DNA from: Acidovorax sp. 210-6
Lineage (GTDB): Bacteria; Pseudomonadota; Gammaproteobacteria; Burkholderiales; Burkholderiaceae_C
NCBI RefSeq assembly: GCF_010020825.1
Contig: NZ_JAACJE010000001.1
Location: 1,798,001-1,862,000 of the forward strand
Length of the DNA: 64,000 bases
Reading direction: 5' to 3'
Each line of letters starts with the position of its first letter. Positions within the stretch are counted from its first letter, which is position 1. Both the position numbers and the translations under genes were made by a program. Below are positions 19,359 to 29,353 of this stretch, piece by piece. The notes under the pieces are model-generated. The model saw nothing but the letters and a program-made list of their open reading frames with translations. It was not told where the DNA came from and searched no databases.

Positions 19359-20411
19359 ATGCGCACCGCTTCTTCTTCGCCATCGCCCTCGCTCTCTCCC
19401 TCCCGCCGCGCCTGGCTGCGCTTCAAGCGCAACCGCCTGGGTTACTGGAGCCTGCTCGTCTTCTGCGCGCTGGTGCTGGTGAGCCTGTGCGCCGAGCTGG
19501 TCAGCAACGACCGGCCGCTCATCGTGCGCTACGAGGGGCAGACCTACTTTCCCATGCTCAAGGACTACCCCGAGAAGACCTTTGGCGGCGACTTCGAAAC
19601 GCCGACCGACTACCTAGACCCCTTCATCCGCGAGCGCATTACCGCGGGCAGCAACTGGGCGCTGTACACCCTCAACCGCTACGGCCCGAACACGCTCAAC
19701 TACTTCGCCAAGGCGCCCAACCCCTCGGCGCCCACGCCGGAAAACTGGCTGGGCACCGACGACCGGGGGCGCGATCTGCTGGCACAGCTCATCTACGGCT
19801 TCCGCGTGAGTGTGCTGTTCGCGCTGGCGCTCACCGTGACGGGCGTGGCGCTGGGCGTGCTCACCGGGGCCATCCAGGGCTTCTTTGGCGGCAAGACGGA
19901 CCTGGCCTTCCAGCGCTTCATTGAGATCTGGGGCTCCATGCCCGAGCTGTACCTGCTCATCATCTTCAGCGCGGTGTTCGCGCCCAGCATTGCGCTGCTG
20001 CTGATTCTGCTGAGCCTGTTCGGCTGGATGGGCCTCTCGGACTACGTGCGCGCCGAATTCCTGCGCAACCGCCAGCTTGACTATGTGAAGGCCGCGCGCG
20101 CCCTGGGCGTGGGCAATGCGCAGATCATCTGGCGCCACATCCTGCCCAACAGCCTCACGCCGGTGGTCACCTTCCTGCCGTTCCGCATGAGCGCGGCCAT
20201 CCTGGCGCTGACCTCGCTCGACTTCCTGGGCCTGGGCGTGCCGCCGGGCACGCCCAGCCTGGGCGAACTGCTCTCGCAGGGCAAGAACAGCATCGACGCC
20301 TGGTGGATCTCGCTGTCCACCTTTGGCGTGCTGGTGGTCACGCTGCTGCTGCTGACCTTCATGGGCGATGCGCTGCGCGATGCGCTCGACCCCCGAAAGG
20401 CGGACAAATGA
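19359..20411 (+). CDS. yejE: Peptide/microcin C ABC transporter permease YejE
   Basis: Second permease, 350 residues from the ATG at 19359 (a TTG at 19338 is an alternative). It has the FKRNRLGYWSLLVFCAL first helix and the YejE-type periplasmic insert (VSNDRPLIVRYEGQTYFPML). The EAA loop is VKAARALGVGNAQIIWRHILPNSLTP. Its stop overlaps the yejF start (ATGA at 20408-20411), so the two are translationally coupled. Confidence 0.93.
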   Translation: MRTASSSPSPSLSPSRRAWLRFKRNRLGYWSLLVFCALVLVSLCAELVSNDRPLIVRYEGQTYFPMLKDYPEKTFGGDFETPTDYLDPFIRERITAGSNWALYTLNRYGPNTLNYFAKAPNPSAPTPENWLGTDDRGRDLLAQLIYGFRVSVLFALALTVTGVALGVLTGAIQGFFGGKTDLAFQRFIEIWGSMPELYLLIIFSAVFAPSIALLLILLSLFGWMGLSDYVRAEFLRNRQLDYVKAARALGVGNAQIIWRHILPNSLTPVVTFLPFRMSAAILALTSLDFLGLGVPPGTPSLGELLSQGKNSIDAWWISLSTFGVLVVTLLLLTFMGDALRDALDPRKADK

Positions 20412-22024
20412 CCGGCGAAGCCATCAACGCGCTGCTCCAGGTGCGCGACCTCTCCGTGCGCTTCGGTGCCAAGGAGGTGGTGCGCGGCGTGGGCTTCGAC
20501 ATCGCGTCCGGCGAGAAGCTGGCGCTGGTGGGCGAATCCGGCTCGGGCAAGACCATCACCGCGCTCAGCCTGCTGCGCCTGGCGGGTGAGGCCAAAATCA
20601 GTGGCCAGGCCATGCTGCGCGGGCGCGACCTGCTCTCGTTATCGGAGCGCGAAATGCGCGGCGTGCGCGGCGGCGAGATCGCCATGGTGTTCCAGGAGCC
20701 CATGACGGCGCTGAACCCGCTCATGACCATCGGCCAGCAGATTGCCGAGGTTTTGGAGCTGAAGAAGGCTCTGACGCCCGCAGAATCTGCGCAAGCAGCT
20801 ATTGAATTGCTAGCAAAAACCGGCATTCCCGAGCCCGAACGGCGTGCGGGCAGCTTTCCGCACCAGCTCAGCGGCGGCCAGCGCCAGCGCGCCATGATCG
20901 CCATGGCCCTGGCGAGCGAGCCCGCGCTGCTGCTGGCCGACGAGCCCACGACGGCGCTCGACGTCACGCTGCGCGGCCAGATTCTCGATCTTCTGTCCGA
21001 GCTGCAGCGCAGCAGCGGCATGGCCGTGCTGCTCATCACCCATGACCTGAATCTGGTGCGCCGCTTCGCCGACCGCGTGGCCGTGATGGAGCAGGGCGTG
21101 CTGGTGGAGCAGGGCAGCGTCGCCGATGTCTTCCGCGCGCCGCAGCACCCCTACACCCAGCGCCTCATCGCCAGCCAGCCCCGGCGCGATGTGGTGGAAG
21201 GCGCGCTACCCGAAGGCACCGCCCCCGTGGTCCAGGCGCAGCACCTGCGCGTGGTCTATCCCACGCCGCTGCCCGGCATCGGGGGCTGGTTCAGGAAGGG
21301 CGAATTCGTCGCCGTGCAGGGGGCCACGCTGCAACTGCCACCGGGCCGCACGCTGGGCGTGGTGGGGGAATCGGGCTCGGGCAAGTCCACGCTGGCGCAG
21401 GCCATCCTGGGCCTGCTGCCGCACGGCGGCGAACTGGCGGTGGCCGGGCAGGGCTGGCAGCAGCCCGCCACGCGCAACACGCCGGCCAACCAGCGGCTGC
21501 GCCGCCAGGTGCAGGTGGTGTTCCAGGATCCGTTCTCCTCGCTCTCGCCGCGCCTGACGGTGGAAGAGATCGTGGGCGAGGGCCTCAAGGTGCACGAGCC
21601 TGCGCTGGATGGGACAGAACGCCGTGGGCGTGTCGAAGCCGCATTGGCCGAGGTGGGGCTGACCGAGGCGCAGTTCCCCGGCCTGCTGGCGCGCTATCCG
21701 CATGAATTCTCGGGGGGGCAGCGCCAGCGCCTGGCGGTGGCGCGCGCGCTCATCGTGCAGCCGCGCGTGCTGGTGCTCGACGAGCCCACCAGCGCGCTCG
21801 ATGTCACCATCCAGCAGCAGGTGCTGGGGTTGCTGCAGCGGCTGCAAAAGGATAAGGGCCTGAGCTACCTGCTCATCACGCACGACGTGGATGTGATCCG
21901 CGCCATGGCGCACGAGGTGCTGGTGATGAAGGATGGCACAGTGGTGGAGCAGGGCAGTGTGGGCCAGGTGCTCGACGCGCCACAGCACCCCTACACCCAG
22001 CGGCTGGTCGCGGCCGCCGCGTAG
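20408..22024 (+). CDS. yejF: Peptide/microcin C ABC transporter ATPase YejF (two NBDs)
   Basis: 538 residues with two fused ATP-binding domains. NBD1 has Walker A GESGSGKT, signature LSGGQRQRA and Walker B LLLADEPTTALD. NBD2 has GESGSGKS, FSGGQRQRLAV and VLVLDEPTSALD. The start is the ATG at 20408 overlapping yejE. About residues 120-136 (ALTPAESAQAAIELLAK) are encoded by a repeat-1 copy in the helical subdomain of NBD1. The gene ends 1 base from the convergent P-type ATPase gene. Confidence 0.94.
   Translation: MTGEAINALLQVRDLSVRFGAKEVVRGVGFDIASGEKLALVGESGSGKTITALSLLRLAGEAKISGQAMLRGRDLLSLSEREMRGVRGGEIAMVFQEPMTALNPLMTIGQQIAEVLELKKALTPAESAQAAIELLAKTGIPEPERRAGSFPHQLSGGQRQRAMIAMALASEPALLLADEPTTALDVTLRGQILDLLSELQRSSGMAVLLITHDLNLVRRFADRVAVMEQGVLVEQGSVADVFRAPQHPYTQRLIASQPRRDVVEGALPEGTAPVVQAQHLRVVYPTPLPGIGGWFRKGEFVAVQGATLQLPPGRTLGVVGESGSGKSTLAQAILGLLPHGGELAVAGQGWQQPATRNTPANQRLRRQVQVVFQDPFSSLSPRLTVEEIVGEGLKVHEPALDGTERRGRVEAALAEVGLTEAQFPGLLARYPHEFSGGQRQRLAVARALIVQPRVLVLDEPTSALDVTIQQQVLGLLQRLQKDKGLSYLLITHDVDVIRAMAHEVLVMKDGTVVEQGSVGQVLDAPQHPYTQRLVAAAA
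20768..20815. repeat. Dispersed palindromic repeat 1, copy d (within yejF)
   Basis: GCTCTGACGC then GCGCAAGCAGCTATTGAATT and GCTAGC. It shares GCTCTGACGC and GCGCAAGCAGCTAT with the copy in truB and is in frame. Confidence 0.7.
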
Positions 22025-22025
22025 T

Positions 22026-24635
22026 TCATCCCCCGTTTTGCCGCAGCGTGGGGGCGCTGCGCCAGCGCTGCTGCACCTGGCGCACAGCTTCCAGCCACAC
22101 CAGGCACAGCGCCACCAGGCCGACGCCCGTCGCCAGCCCTGGCATGCCTGGCAGGGCCAGGCCCATCAGGTCACGCAGCACGGGGACGCCAAGGACCGCA
22201 GCCAGCAGCAGCGCCATGGCGGCGGCCATGCGCCATAGCCAGGGGTTGGGGTCGGTCACACCCATCAGTGCCGGGCGCGACAGGTCGCGGTTGGCCAGGA
22301 TCAGCAGCATTACGCCCAATACCAGGGTGCTGAACACCACGGCGCGGCCTTGTGCGCCGCTCCAGCCCTGGGCCACCAGCCAGGCCTGCCCGCCCAGCAG
22401 CACAGCGGCCATGCCCAGGCCCTGCAGCACGGAGGAGAGCAGGGGGCCAGCGGCGAAGGGCGAATCCGACACCGGGCGGGGCGGGCGTTCCATGGTGTCG
22501 CTGTCCTCGGGTTCGGCCTCGAACACGATGGAGCAGGCCGGGTCGATCAGCAGTTCCATCAGCACGATATGCACCGGCAGCAGCAGCACCGGCCAGTGCA
22601 GCAGCGTGGGCACGAGCGCCAGCGCGATGATGGGCACATGCACGGCGAATACAAAGCGTGTGGCTTTGCGCACGTTGTCGTCGATGCGCCGCCCCTGGCG
22701 GATGGCGGCCACGATGCGCGCGAAGCTGTCGTCCAGCAGCACCAGCGCGGAAGCCTCGCGTGCCACATCGGTACCGCGCTCGCCCATGGCGATGCCCACG
22801 TCGGCGGCCTTGAGCGCGGGGGCGTCGTTCACGCCGTCGCCGGTCATGGCCACCACTTCGCCGCTGGCGCGCAGCAGTTGCACCAGGCGCAGCTTGTGCT
22901 GGGGCTTGAGACGCGCGCACAGGTCCACATGGCGCAGCCGCTTGGCAAGGGCCGCATCGTCCAGCGCCTCCAGCTCCGCGCCGGTGATGACCTCGGGGCG
23001 GTCTGACAGGCCCACCTGCTGGGCGATGGTGCGGGCCGTGGCCGGGTGGTCGCCGGTCATCATGACCACGCGCACGCCGGCACGCCGGCATTCGGCCAGC
23101 GCGGCGGGCACCTCGGGGCGGGGCGGGTCGGCCAGCGCCACGAGGCCGAGGAAATCAAAGTCGAAGTCGTGCTGGCTGGTCGGCCAGGGCGGGCTCTGAT
23201 CGGGCGCCAGCGCCGGGCCCCGCCAGCGTCCCCGCGCCACGCCGAGCACGCGCAGGCCGCGTTCGGCCATGGCCTCGACCTGGCGACGAATCGCGTCCAG
23301 CCGCGCGGCATCGAGATGGCACAGGTCGGCCACGGCTTCGGGCGCGCCTTTGGTGGCCAGCAGGTGCACGTCGGGCTCGTCGCTGGCGAACACGCGCGTC
23401 ATGGCCAGGATCTCGCCCGAGAGGGCGTACTCGAATTCGGGCTCGCGCCCATCGTGCACATGCTCGGTGCCTTCCAGCCACTGGTGGCCGAAATGCTGAA
23501 TGGCCTTTTCCATGGGATCGAACGGGTCGCCCGGCGTGGCCAGCATGGCGAATTCGGCCAGCCGGTGGAATTCCTCCGGCAGATGGCTGGCACCTTCGGG
23601 GCGGAAATGCTGCTCGGGCGTGGCCAGCTCGGCCACGGCCATGCGGTTGAGGGTGAGCGTGCCCGTCTTGTCCACGGCCAGCACGGTGATGGCGCCCAGC
23701 GCCTCGACGGCGGTGACGCGCCGCGTCAGCACCTTCTGGTGCGCAATGCGCCAGGCGCCCAGCGCCAGAAACACGGTCAGGATGACCGGAATCTCCTCGG
23801 GCAGGATGGCCATGGCCAGGGCGATGCCTGAGAGCAGGCTCTCCAGCAGGGGGCGGCCGTTCCACCACCAGCCCAGTAGCACCTGGGCCAGCGCCAGCAC
23901 CACGGCACCGATGCCAAGGTTGCGCACCAGCCGGCGCGATCCTTCCTGCAGCGCCGAGGACGGCTCGGTGGTGGCCGCCAGGTCGGCGCCGATGCGCCCC
24001 ACGGCCGTCCGGGCGCCGGTGGCGCACACCCGTGCCACGCCCACGCCCCGCGTGACCACGGTGCTGGCGAACAGGCCTGGCGTGCCGTCACCGCCCGGTG
24101 CCAGGGCCGCGTCTGGCTGGCCGTTGGGCGCCATGGGCAGCTTGGCCACGGGCACGGCTTCGCCGGTGAGCAGGGATTCGTCCACTTCGAGCTGGCCGTC
24201 AATCAGCAGGGCGTCGGCGGCGATGCGGTCGCCCTCGTGCAGCACCATCAGGTCGCCGCGCACTACGTCGCGCCCGGCGATGCGCTGCTCCTGGCCATCG
24301 CGGATGACCAGGGCGCGCGGTGCCGACAGGTCGCGCAAGGATTCGAGCGCGCGCTGGGTCTTGCGCTCCTGTGCCAGCGTGATGCCGATGACCACGAACA
24401 CGAAGCCCAGCAGGAACAGGGCCTCGCCCCGGTCGCCCAGGGCCAGATAGATGCCGCCTGCGGCCAGCAGCATCAGGAACATGGGCTCGGTGACCACGTC
24501 CCGCACGATGGCCAGCGTGGACTTGGGTGTGCTGGACGGCAGCAGATTGCTCCCTTCGGTGGCCAGGCGTTGCTGTGCTTGGGCAGAGCTGAGTCCGTGA
24601 AAGCGCTCGGAAACGGGGGCTGTGGAATCGGGCAC
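22026..24635 (-). CDS. P-type cation-transporting ATPase (P2-like)
   Basis: 869 residues, about ten membrane helices. The order is the N-terminal cation-ATPase domain (FHGLSSAQAQQRLATEGSN), actuator motif DESLLTGEAVPV, the fourth helix with ILPEEIPVILTVFLALGAW, phosphorylation motif VLAVDKTGTLTLNRM, the nucleotide-binding domain, and hinge TGDGVNDAPALKAADVGIAMG. The layout is that of Ca2+/Mn2+-type P2 ATPases, but the ion cannot be fixed from sequence: PEEIP replaces the usual PEGLP motif. There is no N-terminal heavy-metal domain, so it is not a CopA/ZntA type despite its place next to the arsenic operon. It is divergent from arsR. Confidence 0.9.
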   Translation of the reverse strand: MPDSTAPVSERFHGLSSAQAQQRLATEGSNLLPSSTPKSTLAIVRDVVTEPMFLMLLAAGGIYLALGDRGEALFLLGFVFVVIGITLAQERKTQRALESLRDLSAPRALVIRDGQEQRIAGRDVVRGDLMVLHEGDRIAADALLIDGQLEVDESLLTGEAVPVAKLPMAPNGQPDAALAPGGDGTPGLFASTVVTRGVGVARVCATGARTAVGRIGADLAATTEPSSALQEGSRRLVRNLGIGAVVLALAQVLLGWWWNGRPLLESLLSGIALAMAILPEEIPVILTVFLALGAWRIAHQKVLTRRVTAVEALGAITVLAVDKTGTLTLNRMAVAELATPEQHFRPEGASHLPEEFHRLAEFAMLATPGDPFDPMEKAIQHFGHQWLEGTEHVHDGREPEFEYALSGEILAMTRVFASDEPDVHLLATKGAPEAVADLCHLDAARLDAIRRQVEAMAERGLRVLGVARGRWRGPALAPDQSPPWPTSQHDFDFDFLGLVALADPPRPEVPAALAECRRAGVRVVMMTGDHPATARTIAQQVGLSDRPEVITGAELEALDDAALAKRLRHVDLCARLKPQHKLRLVQLLRASGEVVAMTGDGVNDAPALKAADVGIAMGERGTDVAREASALVLLDDSFARIVAAIRQGRRIDDNVRKATRFVFAVHVPIIALALVPTLLHWPVLLLPVHIVLMELLIDPACSIVFEAEPEDSDTMERPPRPVSDSPFAAGPLLSSVLQGLGMAAVLLGGQAWLVAQGWSGAQGRAVVFSTLVLGVMLLILANRDLSRPALMGVTDPNPWLWRMAAAMALLLAAVLGVPVLRDLMGLALPGMPGLATGVGLVALCLVWLEAVRQVQQRWRSAPTLRQNGG

Positions 24636-24772
24636 GGTGTGGAACAGGGCTGTGTGCCTGGGAAGTGTAGGCCGATCGGGTGCCGGGCAGGGCGTTTCTC
24701 TGGGCTGGGAACTCGCTGCCTCAGACCCTTTTCGGCGGGAGCATTGGGGATTGCCTTTTATTATTGCAATGT

Positions 24773-24788
24773 TTCAATAAGTATTGAA
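24773..24788. promoter_or_regulatory. Probable ArsR operator
   Basis: Perfect palindrome TTCAATA-AG-TATTGAA 10 bases before the arsR start, within an A+T-rich stretch flanked by ATTATT and AATAAT. Its position and form fit an autoregulatory ArsR site; binding is inferred. Confidence 0.6.
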
Positions 24789-24798
24789 TAATCAAAGC

Positions 24799-25137
24799 AT
24801 GGAAAAAGAGACAGCCATCATCGTCTTCGAGTCGCTCGCTTCCAGCGTGCGTCTGGATGTGTTCCGCTTGCTGGTCCGGCATGCCCCCGATGGGCTGGTG
24901 GCGGGTGAGATCGCGGCAGCACTCGGATTGCCCGCGACCAACCTGTCGTTTCATCTCAAGGCGCTCACGCAAGCGGGCCTGCTGTCGGTGACGCAGGAAG
25001 GGCGCTTCCAGCGCTACCGCGCCCACATGGCGCTCATGGGGGAGCTGGTGGCCTATCTCACTGCCGAATGCTGTGGCGGTCACCCCGAGGCTTGCCTGGG
25101 CCCGCATGCGGTTGCTGCCTGTACGGATTGCCCATGA
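24799..25137 (+). CDS. arsR: Arsenical-responsive repressor ArsR
   Basis: 112 residues from the ATG at 24799. It is a winged helix-turn-helix protein (SVRLDVFRLLVRHAPDGLVAGEIAAALGLPATNLSFHLKALTQAGL in segments over about 16-60). Near the C-terminus there is a CC pair at 91-92 and a third cysteine at 99, resembling the C-terminal As(III) site of Acidithiobacillus-type ArsR rather than the CVC site in helix 3. It should repress the ars operon until arsenite binds. The stop overlaps the next gene (ATGA). Confidence 0.93.
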   Translation: MEKETAIIVFESLASSVRLDVFRLLVRHAPDGLVAGEIAAALGLPATNLSFHLKALTQAGLLSVTQEGRFQRYRAHMALMGELVAYLTAECCGGHPEACLGPHAVAACTDCP

Positions 25138-25562
25138 AAGAACTCGCCATCACCTGGCAGCGGTTGATTGATTCCACGGGCTCCACCTGCCCGCGCTGTG
25201 CCGGAACGCATCAGCAAGTGCAGCAGGCCGTGGACCGCTTGCGCGCGGCCCTGGAGCCGCTCGGCGTGCGACCGGTGCTGGAAACGCGCGAGATCGATCC
25301 CGCCACGTTCCTGCAACAGCCCGACCAGTCCAACCGCATCTGGGTGGGTGGCCGTCCGCTGGAAGACTGGCTGGGCGCACGCAGTGGCAGCAGCCAGTGC
25401 TGCGATGCGTGCGGCGATGCGGAGTGCCGCACGCTGGAAATCGATGGCACCAGCCATGAAGTGGTCCCCGAGGCGCTGCTGGTGCGCGCGGGCCTGATTG
25501 CCGCCAGCCAGCTTTTCGATCCTACCCTGTCCAGCCCAGAACCCGCCCGAGGCCACCCGTGA
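25134..25562 (+). CDS. DUF2703 protein of the arsenic operon
   Basis: 142 residues. It has the DUF2703 pattern ITWQRLIDSTGSTCPRC, REIDPATFLQQPDQSNRIWV, GRPLEDWLGA, CCDACGDAECRTLEIDG. The many cysteines (C20, C23 and the CC-C-C cluster near residues 87-97) suggest a thiol or metal-binding role, perhaps a thioredoxin-fold relative; the function is not established. It is coupled by overlap to arsR upstream and to arsC downstream, so it belongs to the resistance operon. Confidence 0.85.
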   Translation: MKELAITWQRLIDSTGSTCPRCAGTHQQVQQAVDRLRAALEPLGVRPVLETREIDPATFLQQPDQSNRIWVGGRPLEDWLGARSGSSQCCDACGDAECRTLEIDGTSHEVVPEALLVRAGLIAASQLFDPTLSSPEPARGHP

Positions 25563-26062
25563 TGCTGAATGTTCTGTTTCTCTGTACCCACAACTCTGCC
25601 CGCAGCATCCTGTCCGAGGCTTTGCTCAACCACCTGGACCGCCGATCCCCCGCACGGCGCTTCCAGGCCTGGTCGGCCGGCAGCAGTCCGCGTCCAGGGC
25701 AACAACCCCACCCGCTGGCGCTCGAAGTCCTGCAAAGCGCGGGCATTTCCATCGAGGGGCTGCGCAGCAAGAGCTGGGATGAATTCGCCACGCCCGGCGC
25801 ACCGCACATGGACCTGATCATCACCGTGTGCGACAACGCGGCGGGCGAGGTGTGCCCCATCTGGCCTGGCCATCCGGCCACGGCGCACTGGGGCTATGCC
25901 GATCCTTCCGCAGGCGATGCGCCAGACGATGTCAAGCGCCAGGCGTTCCGCCACACGCTGCATGAGATCGGCCAGCGGCTGGAGCTGTTGCTGAGCCTGC
26001 CGCCGGAAAAATTGCACAAAAGCCTGCTGCAGGATGCGGCACGCAGTCTCTCGTCCCATTGA
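25562..26062 (+). CDS. arsC: Arsenate reductase (LMW phosphatase / thioredoxin type)
   Basis: 166 residues. The P-loop FLCTHNSARS near the N-terminus is the CX5R active site of low-molecular-weight phosphatase-like ArsC. MDLIITVCDNAAGEVCP carries further cysteines used in the disulfide cascade, and WGYADPS matches the family general-acid region. It reduces arsenate to arsenite for export by Acr3. The start is the ATG at 25562, overlapping the preceding stop by one base; a GTG three bases upstream is less likely. Confidence 0.93.
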   Translation: MLNVLFLCTHNSARSILSEALLNHLDRRSPARRFQAWSAGSSPRPGQQPHPLALEVLQSAGISIEGLRSKSWDEFATPGAPHMDLIITVCDNAAGEVCPIWPGHPATAHWGYADPSAGDAPDDVKRQAFRHTLHEIGQRLELLLSLPPEKLHKSLLQDAARSLSSH

Positions 26063-26076
26063 AACCAGGAGTACCC

Positions 26077-26442
26077 ATGAGCACCATCCAGATTTTCGAC
26101 CCGGCCCTGTGCTGCAGCAGCGGCGTGTGCGGCACCGATGTGGACCAGAACCTCGTCAACTTCTCGGCCGATGCCGACTGGGCGCGCCAGAACGGCGCCC
26201 AGCTGGAGCGCTTCAACCTCGCGCAGCAGCCCATGGCCTTCGCGGAGAGCGCGCCGGTCAAGGCTTTCCTGGAGCGCGCAGGGCAGGAGGCGCTGCCGCT
26301 CACGCTGGTGGACGGCCAGATCGTGCTGGCGGGCCGCTACCCCTCGCGCGCCGACCTGGCGCGCTGGGCTGGCCTGGCCGCGCCTGCCGCCGCCAAGGCC
26401 GAGAGTGCCGGCAACTGCTGTTCGGGTGGTTGCTGCGGCTGA
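26077..26442 (+). CDS. arsD: Arsenite metallochaperone ArsD
   Basis: 121 residues. C12, C13 and C18 (FDPALCCSSGVCG) form the arsenite site. Further cysteine pairs at the C-terminus (NCCSGGCCG) match full-length ArsD proteins. ArsD hands As(III) to the ArsA ATPase, which is encoded next. The ATG at 26077 follows CCAGGAGTACCC. Confidence 0.94.
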   Translation: MSTIQIFDPALCCSSGVCGTDVDQNLVNFSADADWARQNGAQLERFNLAQQPMAFAESAPVKAFLERAGQEALPLTLVDGQIVLAGRYPSRADLARWAGLAAPAAAKAESAGNCCSGGCCG

Positions 26443-26488
26443 GCGCCGCGTGCTTGTCTCCGCTCTCGTCACTTCACCCCACGCTGCC

Positions 26489-28267
26489 ATGCATTTTCTC
26501 GACCAAGCTCCGCGCTTTCTTTTCTTTACCGGCAAGGGAGGCGTGGGCAAGACCTCGCTCGCCTGCGCCACCGCGCTGCACCTGGTGGCGCAAGGGCGGC
26601 GCGTGCTGCTGGTGAGCACCGATCCGGCCTCCAACGTCGGGCAGGTGTTCGGCATCGCGATTGGCAACCACATCACGCCCGTGCCGGAGGTGCCGGGCCT
26701 GGCGGCGCTGGAGATCGACCCGCAGGCCGCCGCACAGGGCTACCGCGACCGCATCGTCGGCCCGGTGCGCGGCGTGCTGCCGGATGCGGTGGTCAAGGAC
26801 ATCGAGGAGCAGCTGTCAGGCGCCTGCACCACCGAGATCGCCGCCTTTGACGAATTCACCGCGCTGCTGACCGACACGGCGCTCCATGCGCAGTACGAGC
26901 ACATCCTGTTCGACACCGCACCCACCGGCCACACCATCCGGCTGCTGCAGTTGCCCGGTGCCTGGAGCGGCTTCCTGGAGGCCGGCAAGGGCGATGCCTC
27001 GTGCCTGGGGCCGCTGGCCGGGCTGGAGAAGCAGCGCGAGCGCTACCAGGCCGCCGTGGAGGCGCTGGCCGACCCTGCCCATACCCGGCTGGTGCTGGTG
27101 GCGCGTGCCCAGCCCGCCACGCTGCGCGAGGCCGCGCGCACCCACGCCGAGCTGGCCGCCATCGGCCTGCGCCAGCAGTGCTTGGTCGTCAACGGCGTGC
27201 TGCCCTTGGCGGAAGCCGAGCACGATCCGCTGGCCGCGGCCGTGTGCCGGCGCGAGCGGGCGGCGCTGGCCGCCCTGCCCGAAGGCCTGCGCGCGCTGCC
27301 GCTGGACCAGGTGCCGCTCAAGCCCTTCAATCTGGTGGGCATTGATGCCCTGCGCCAGTTGCTCGATGCGGCCCCGGCCACCGCAGGCGAGGCCCCCGGT
27401 GAGAGCCTGCCCCTGCTGCAGGCGCCCAGCCTGTCCCGGCTGGTGGACGAAATCGCCCAGGATGGCCATGGGCTGGTGATGGTCATGGGCAAGGGCGGCG
27501 TGGGCAAGACCACGCTGGCCGCCGCCGTGGCCGTGGAGTTGGCGCACCGGGGGCACGAGGTGCATCTGACCACCTCCGACCCGGCGGCGCACCTCCAGGA
27601 AACGCTGGCGGGATCGCTGGAGCATTTGAGCGTGAGCCGCATCGATCCGCACGAGGTCACGGAGCGCTACCGCCAGCAGGTGCTGGCCAGCAAGGGCGCC
27701 GGGCTCGATGCGGCGGGCCGTGCGCTGCTCGAAGAAGACCTTCGCTCGCCCTGCACGGAAGAGATCGCGGTGTTCCAGGCTTTCTCGCGCGTGATCCGCG
27801 AGGCGGGCCGCAAATTCGTGGTGATGGACACCGCGCCCACCGGCCACACGCTGCTGCTGCTCGACGCCACCGGCGCCTACCACCGCGACATCGTGCGCCA
27901 GATGGGCGACAAGGGCCTGCACTTCACCACGCCCATGATGCAGTTGCAGGACCCGAAGCAGACCAAGGTGCTCATCGCCACGCTGGCCGAGACCACGCCA
28001 GTGCTCGAAGCCGCCAATCTGCAGGCCGACCTGCGCCGCGCGGGCATCGAACCCTGGGCCTGGGTGGTGAACAACAGCGTGGCAGCGGCCCGCGTCACCT
28101 CACCGCTGCTGCGCCAGCGCGCCCGCAACGAGCTGCGCGAGATCGAGGCCGTGGCCGCGCACCACGCCGCGCGCCACGCCGTGGTGCCGCTGCTCAGCGA
28201 GGAGCCCGTGGGCGTGCCGCGCCTGCTGCAACTGGCGGGCGCTGCGCTGTCAACCACGGGGGCATGA
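26489..28267 (+). CDS. arsA: Arsenite-transporting ATPase ArsA
   Basis: 592 residues, two homologous halves. A1 has P-loop [11 protein letters not shown] (about residue 15); A2 has [11 protein letters not shown] (about residue 333). Each half is followed by a DTAPTGHT motif, the signature of the family. The start is the ATG at 26489; the upstream in-frame region overlaps arsD. It should power arsenite efflux together with the membrane transporter encoded downstream, 1 base away. Confidence 0.94.
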   Translation: MHFLDQAPRFLFFTGKGGVGKTSLACATALHLVAQGRRVLLVSTDPASNVGQVFGIAIGNHITPVPEVPGLAALEIDPQAAAQGYRDRIVGPVRGVLPDAVVKDIEEQLSGACTTEIAAFDEFTALLTDTALHAQYEHILFDTAPTGHTIRLLQLPGAWSGFLEAGKGDASCLGPLAGLEKQRERYQAAVEALADPAHTRLVLVARAQPATLREAARTHAELAAIGLRQQCLVVNGVLPLAEAEHDPLAAAVCRRERAALAALPEGLRALPLDQVPLKPFNLVGIDALRQLLDAAPATAGEAPGESLPLLQAPSLSRLVDEIAQDGHGLVMVMGKGGVGKTTLAAAVAVELAHRGHEVHLTTSDPAAHLQETLAGSLEHLSVSRIDPHEVTERYRQQVLASKGAGLDAAGRALLEEDLRSPCTEEIAVFQAFSRVIREAGRKFVVMDTAPTGHTLLLLDATGAYHRDIVRQMGDKGLHFTTPMMQLQDPKQTKVLIATLAETTPVLEAANLQADLRRAGIEPWAWVVNNSVAAARVTSPLLRQRARNELREIEAVAAHHAARHAVVPLLSEEPVGVPRLLQLAGAALSTTGA

Positions 28268-28268
28268 C

Positions 28269-29285
28269 ATGGGGCTGTTCGAGCGATATCTGACCGTTTG
28301 GGTGGGCCTGGGCATCCTGGCGGGCGTGGGCCTGGGGCTGCTGGTACCGGGCGCCTTCCAGGCCATCGCCGGGCTGGAGGTGGCGCATGTCAACCTGGTG
28401 GTGGCCGTGTTCATCTGGGTGATGATCTACCCGATGATGATCCAGATCGACTGGAGCGCGGTCAAGGACGTGGGCCAGAAGCCGCGCGGGCTGCTGCTCA
28501 CACTGGTGGTCAACTGGCTCATCAAGCCATTCACCATGGCGGCGCTGGGCGTGTTGTTCTTTCAATACCTGTTCGCGCCCTGGGTCGATGCGCGGTCGGC
28601 CAGCGAATACATCGCCGGCATGATCCTGCTGGGCGTGGCACCGTGCACGGCCATGGTGTTCGTCTGGAGCCAACTGGTGAAGGGCGACGCCAACTACACG
28701 CTGGTGCAGGTGTCCATCAACGACCTCATCATGGTGGTGGCCTTCGCGCCCATCGCCGCCTTCCTGCTGGGCGTGACCAACGTGACCGTGCCCTGGGAGA
28801 CGCTGGTGCTCTCCACCGTGCTTTACGTCGTTCTGCCGCTGGCGGCGGGCATGGCCACGCGGCACGCGTTGCAACGGCGCTCCAACCAGGCCGTGGCCGA
28901 CTTCGTGGCGCGGCTCAAGCCCTGGTCCATCGTCGGGCTGATCGCCACCGTGGTGCTGCTGTTCGGCTTCCAGGCGGGCACCATCGTGGCCCAGCCGCTG
29001 GTGATCGGTCTGATCGCCGTTCCGCTGATTGTGCAGAGCTATGGCATTTTTGCCATAGCTCTGGTGGCGGCACGCTGGCTCAAGTTGCCACACAACGTGG
29101 CCGGGCCGGCCTGCCTGATTGGCACCTCGAACTTCTTCGAGCTCGCCGTGGCGGTGGCAATCTCGCTGTTCGGCCTGAACTCGGGCGCGGCGCTGGCCAC
29201 CGTGGTGGGCGTGCTGGTGGAGGTGCCGGTGATGCTGTCATTGGTGGCGCTGGTCAACCGCACGCGGCACTGGTTTGAGGGGTGA
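28269..29285 (+). CDS. acr3: Arsenite efflux transporter, ACR3 family
   Basis: 338 residues, about ten membrane helices. Family motifs are the [13 protein letters not shown] segment with the essential cysteine, [14 protein letters not shown], and [38 protein letters not shown] in segments near the end. It is an Acr3-type carrier, not the ArsB/NhaD type. It contains a perfect 12-bp inverted repeat at 29035-29062 in the last third of the gene. Confidence 0.94.
   Translation: MGLFERYLTVWVGLGILAGVGLGLLVPGAFQAIAGLEVAHVNLVVAVFIWVMIYPMMIQIDWSAVKDVGQKPRGLLLTLVVNWLIKPFTMAALGVLFFQYLFAPWVDARSASEYIAGMILLGVAPCTAMVFVWSQLVKGDANYTLVQVSINDLIMVVAFAPIAAFLLGVTNVTVPWETLVLSTVLYVVLPLAAGMATRHALQRRSNQAVADFVARLKPWSIVGLIATVVLLFGFQAGTIVAQPLVIGLIAVPLIVQSYGIFAIALVAARWLKLPHNVAGPACLIGTSNFFELAVAVAISLFGLNSGAALATVVGVLVEVPVMLSLVALVNRTRHWFEG
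29035..29062. repeat. Perfect inverted repeat within acr3 (possible repeat-1 derivative, copy e)
   Basis: AGAGCTATGGCA and its exact complement TGCCATAGCTCT around TTTT. It shares the AGCTAT arm with repeat 1 but lacks the GCGC part, so membership is uncertain. Confidence 0.5.
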
Positions 29286-29353
29286 TGGTGCCGTTACCAT
29301 CACAGCCTTGAACGCCGTTGCGGCGTGCCGTTGATTTGCAAGGTTTCTTCTCT

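Noticed and set aside
29282-29303. Hairpin at the acr3 stop codon (GTGATGGT / ACCATCAC)
   Set aside because: Short stem with no T run after it; not convincing as a terminator.
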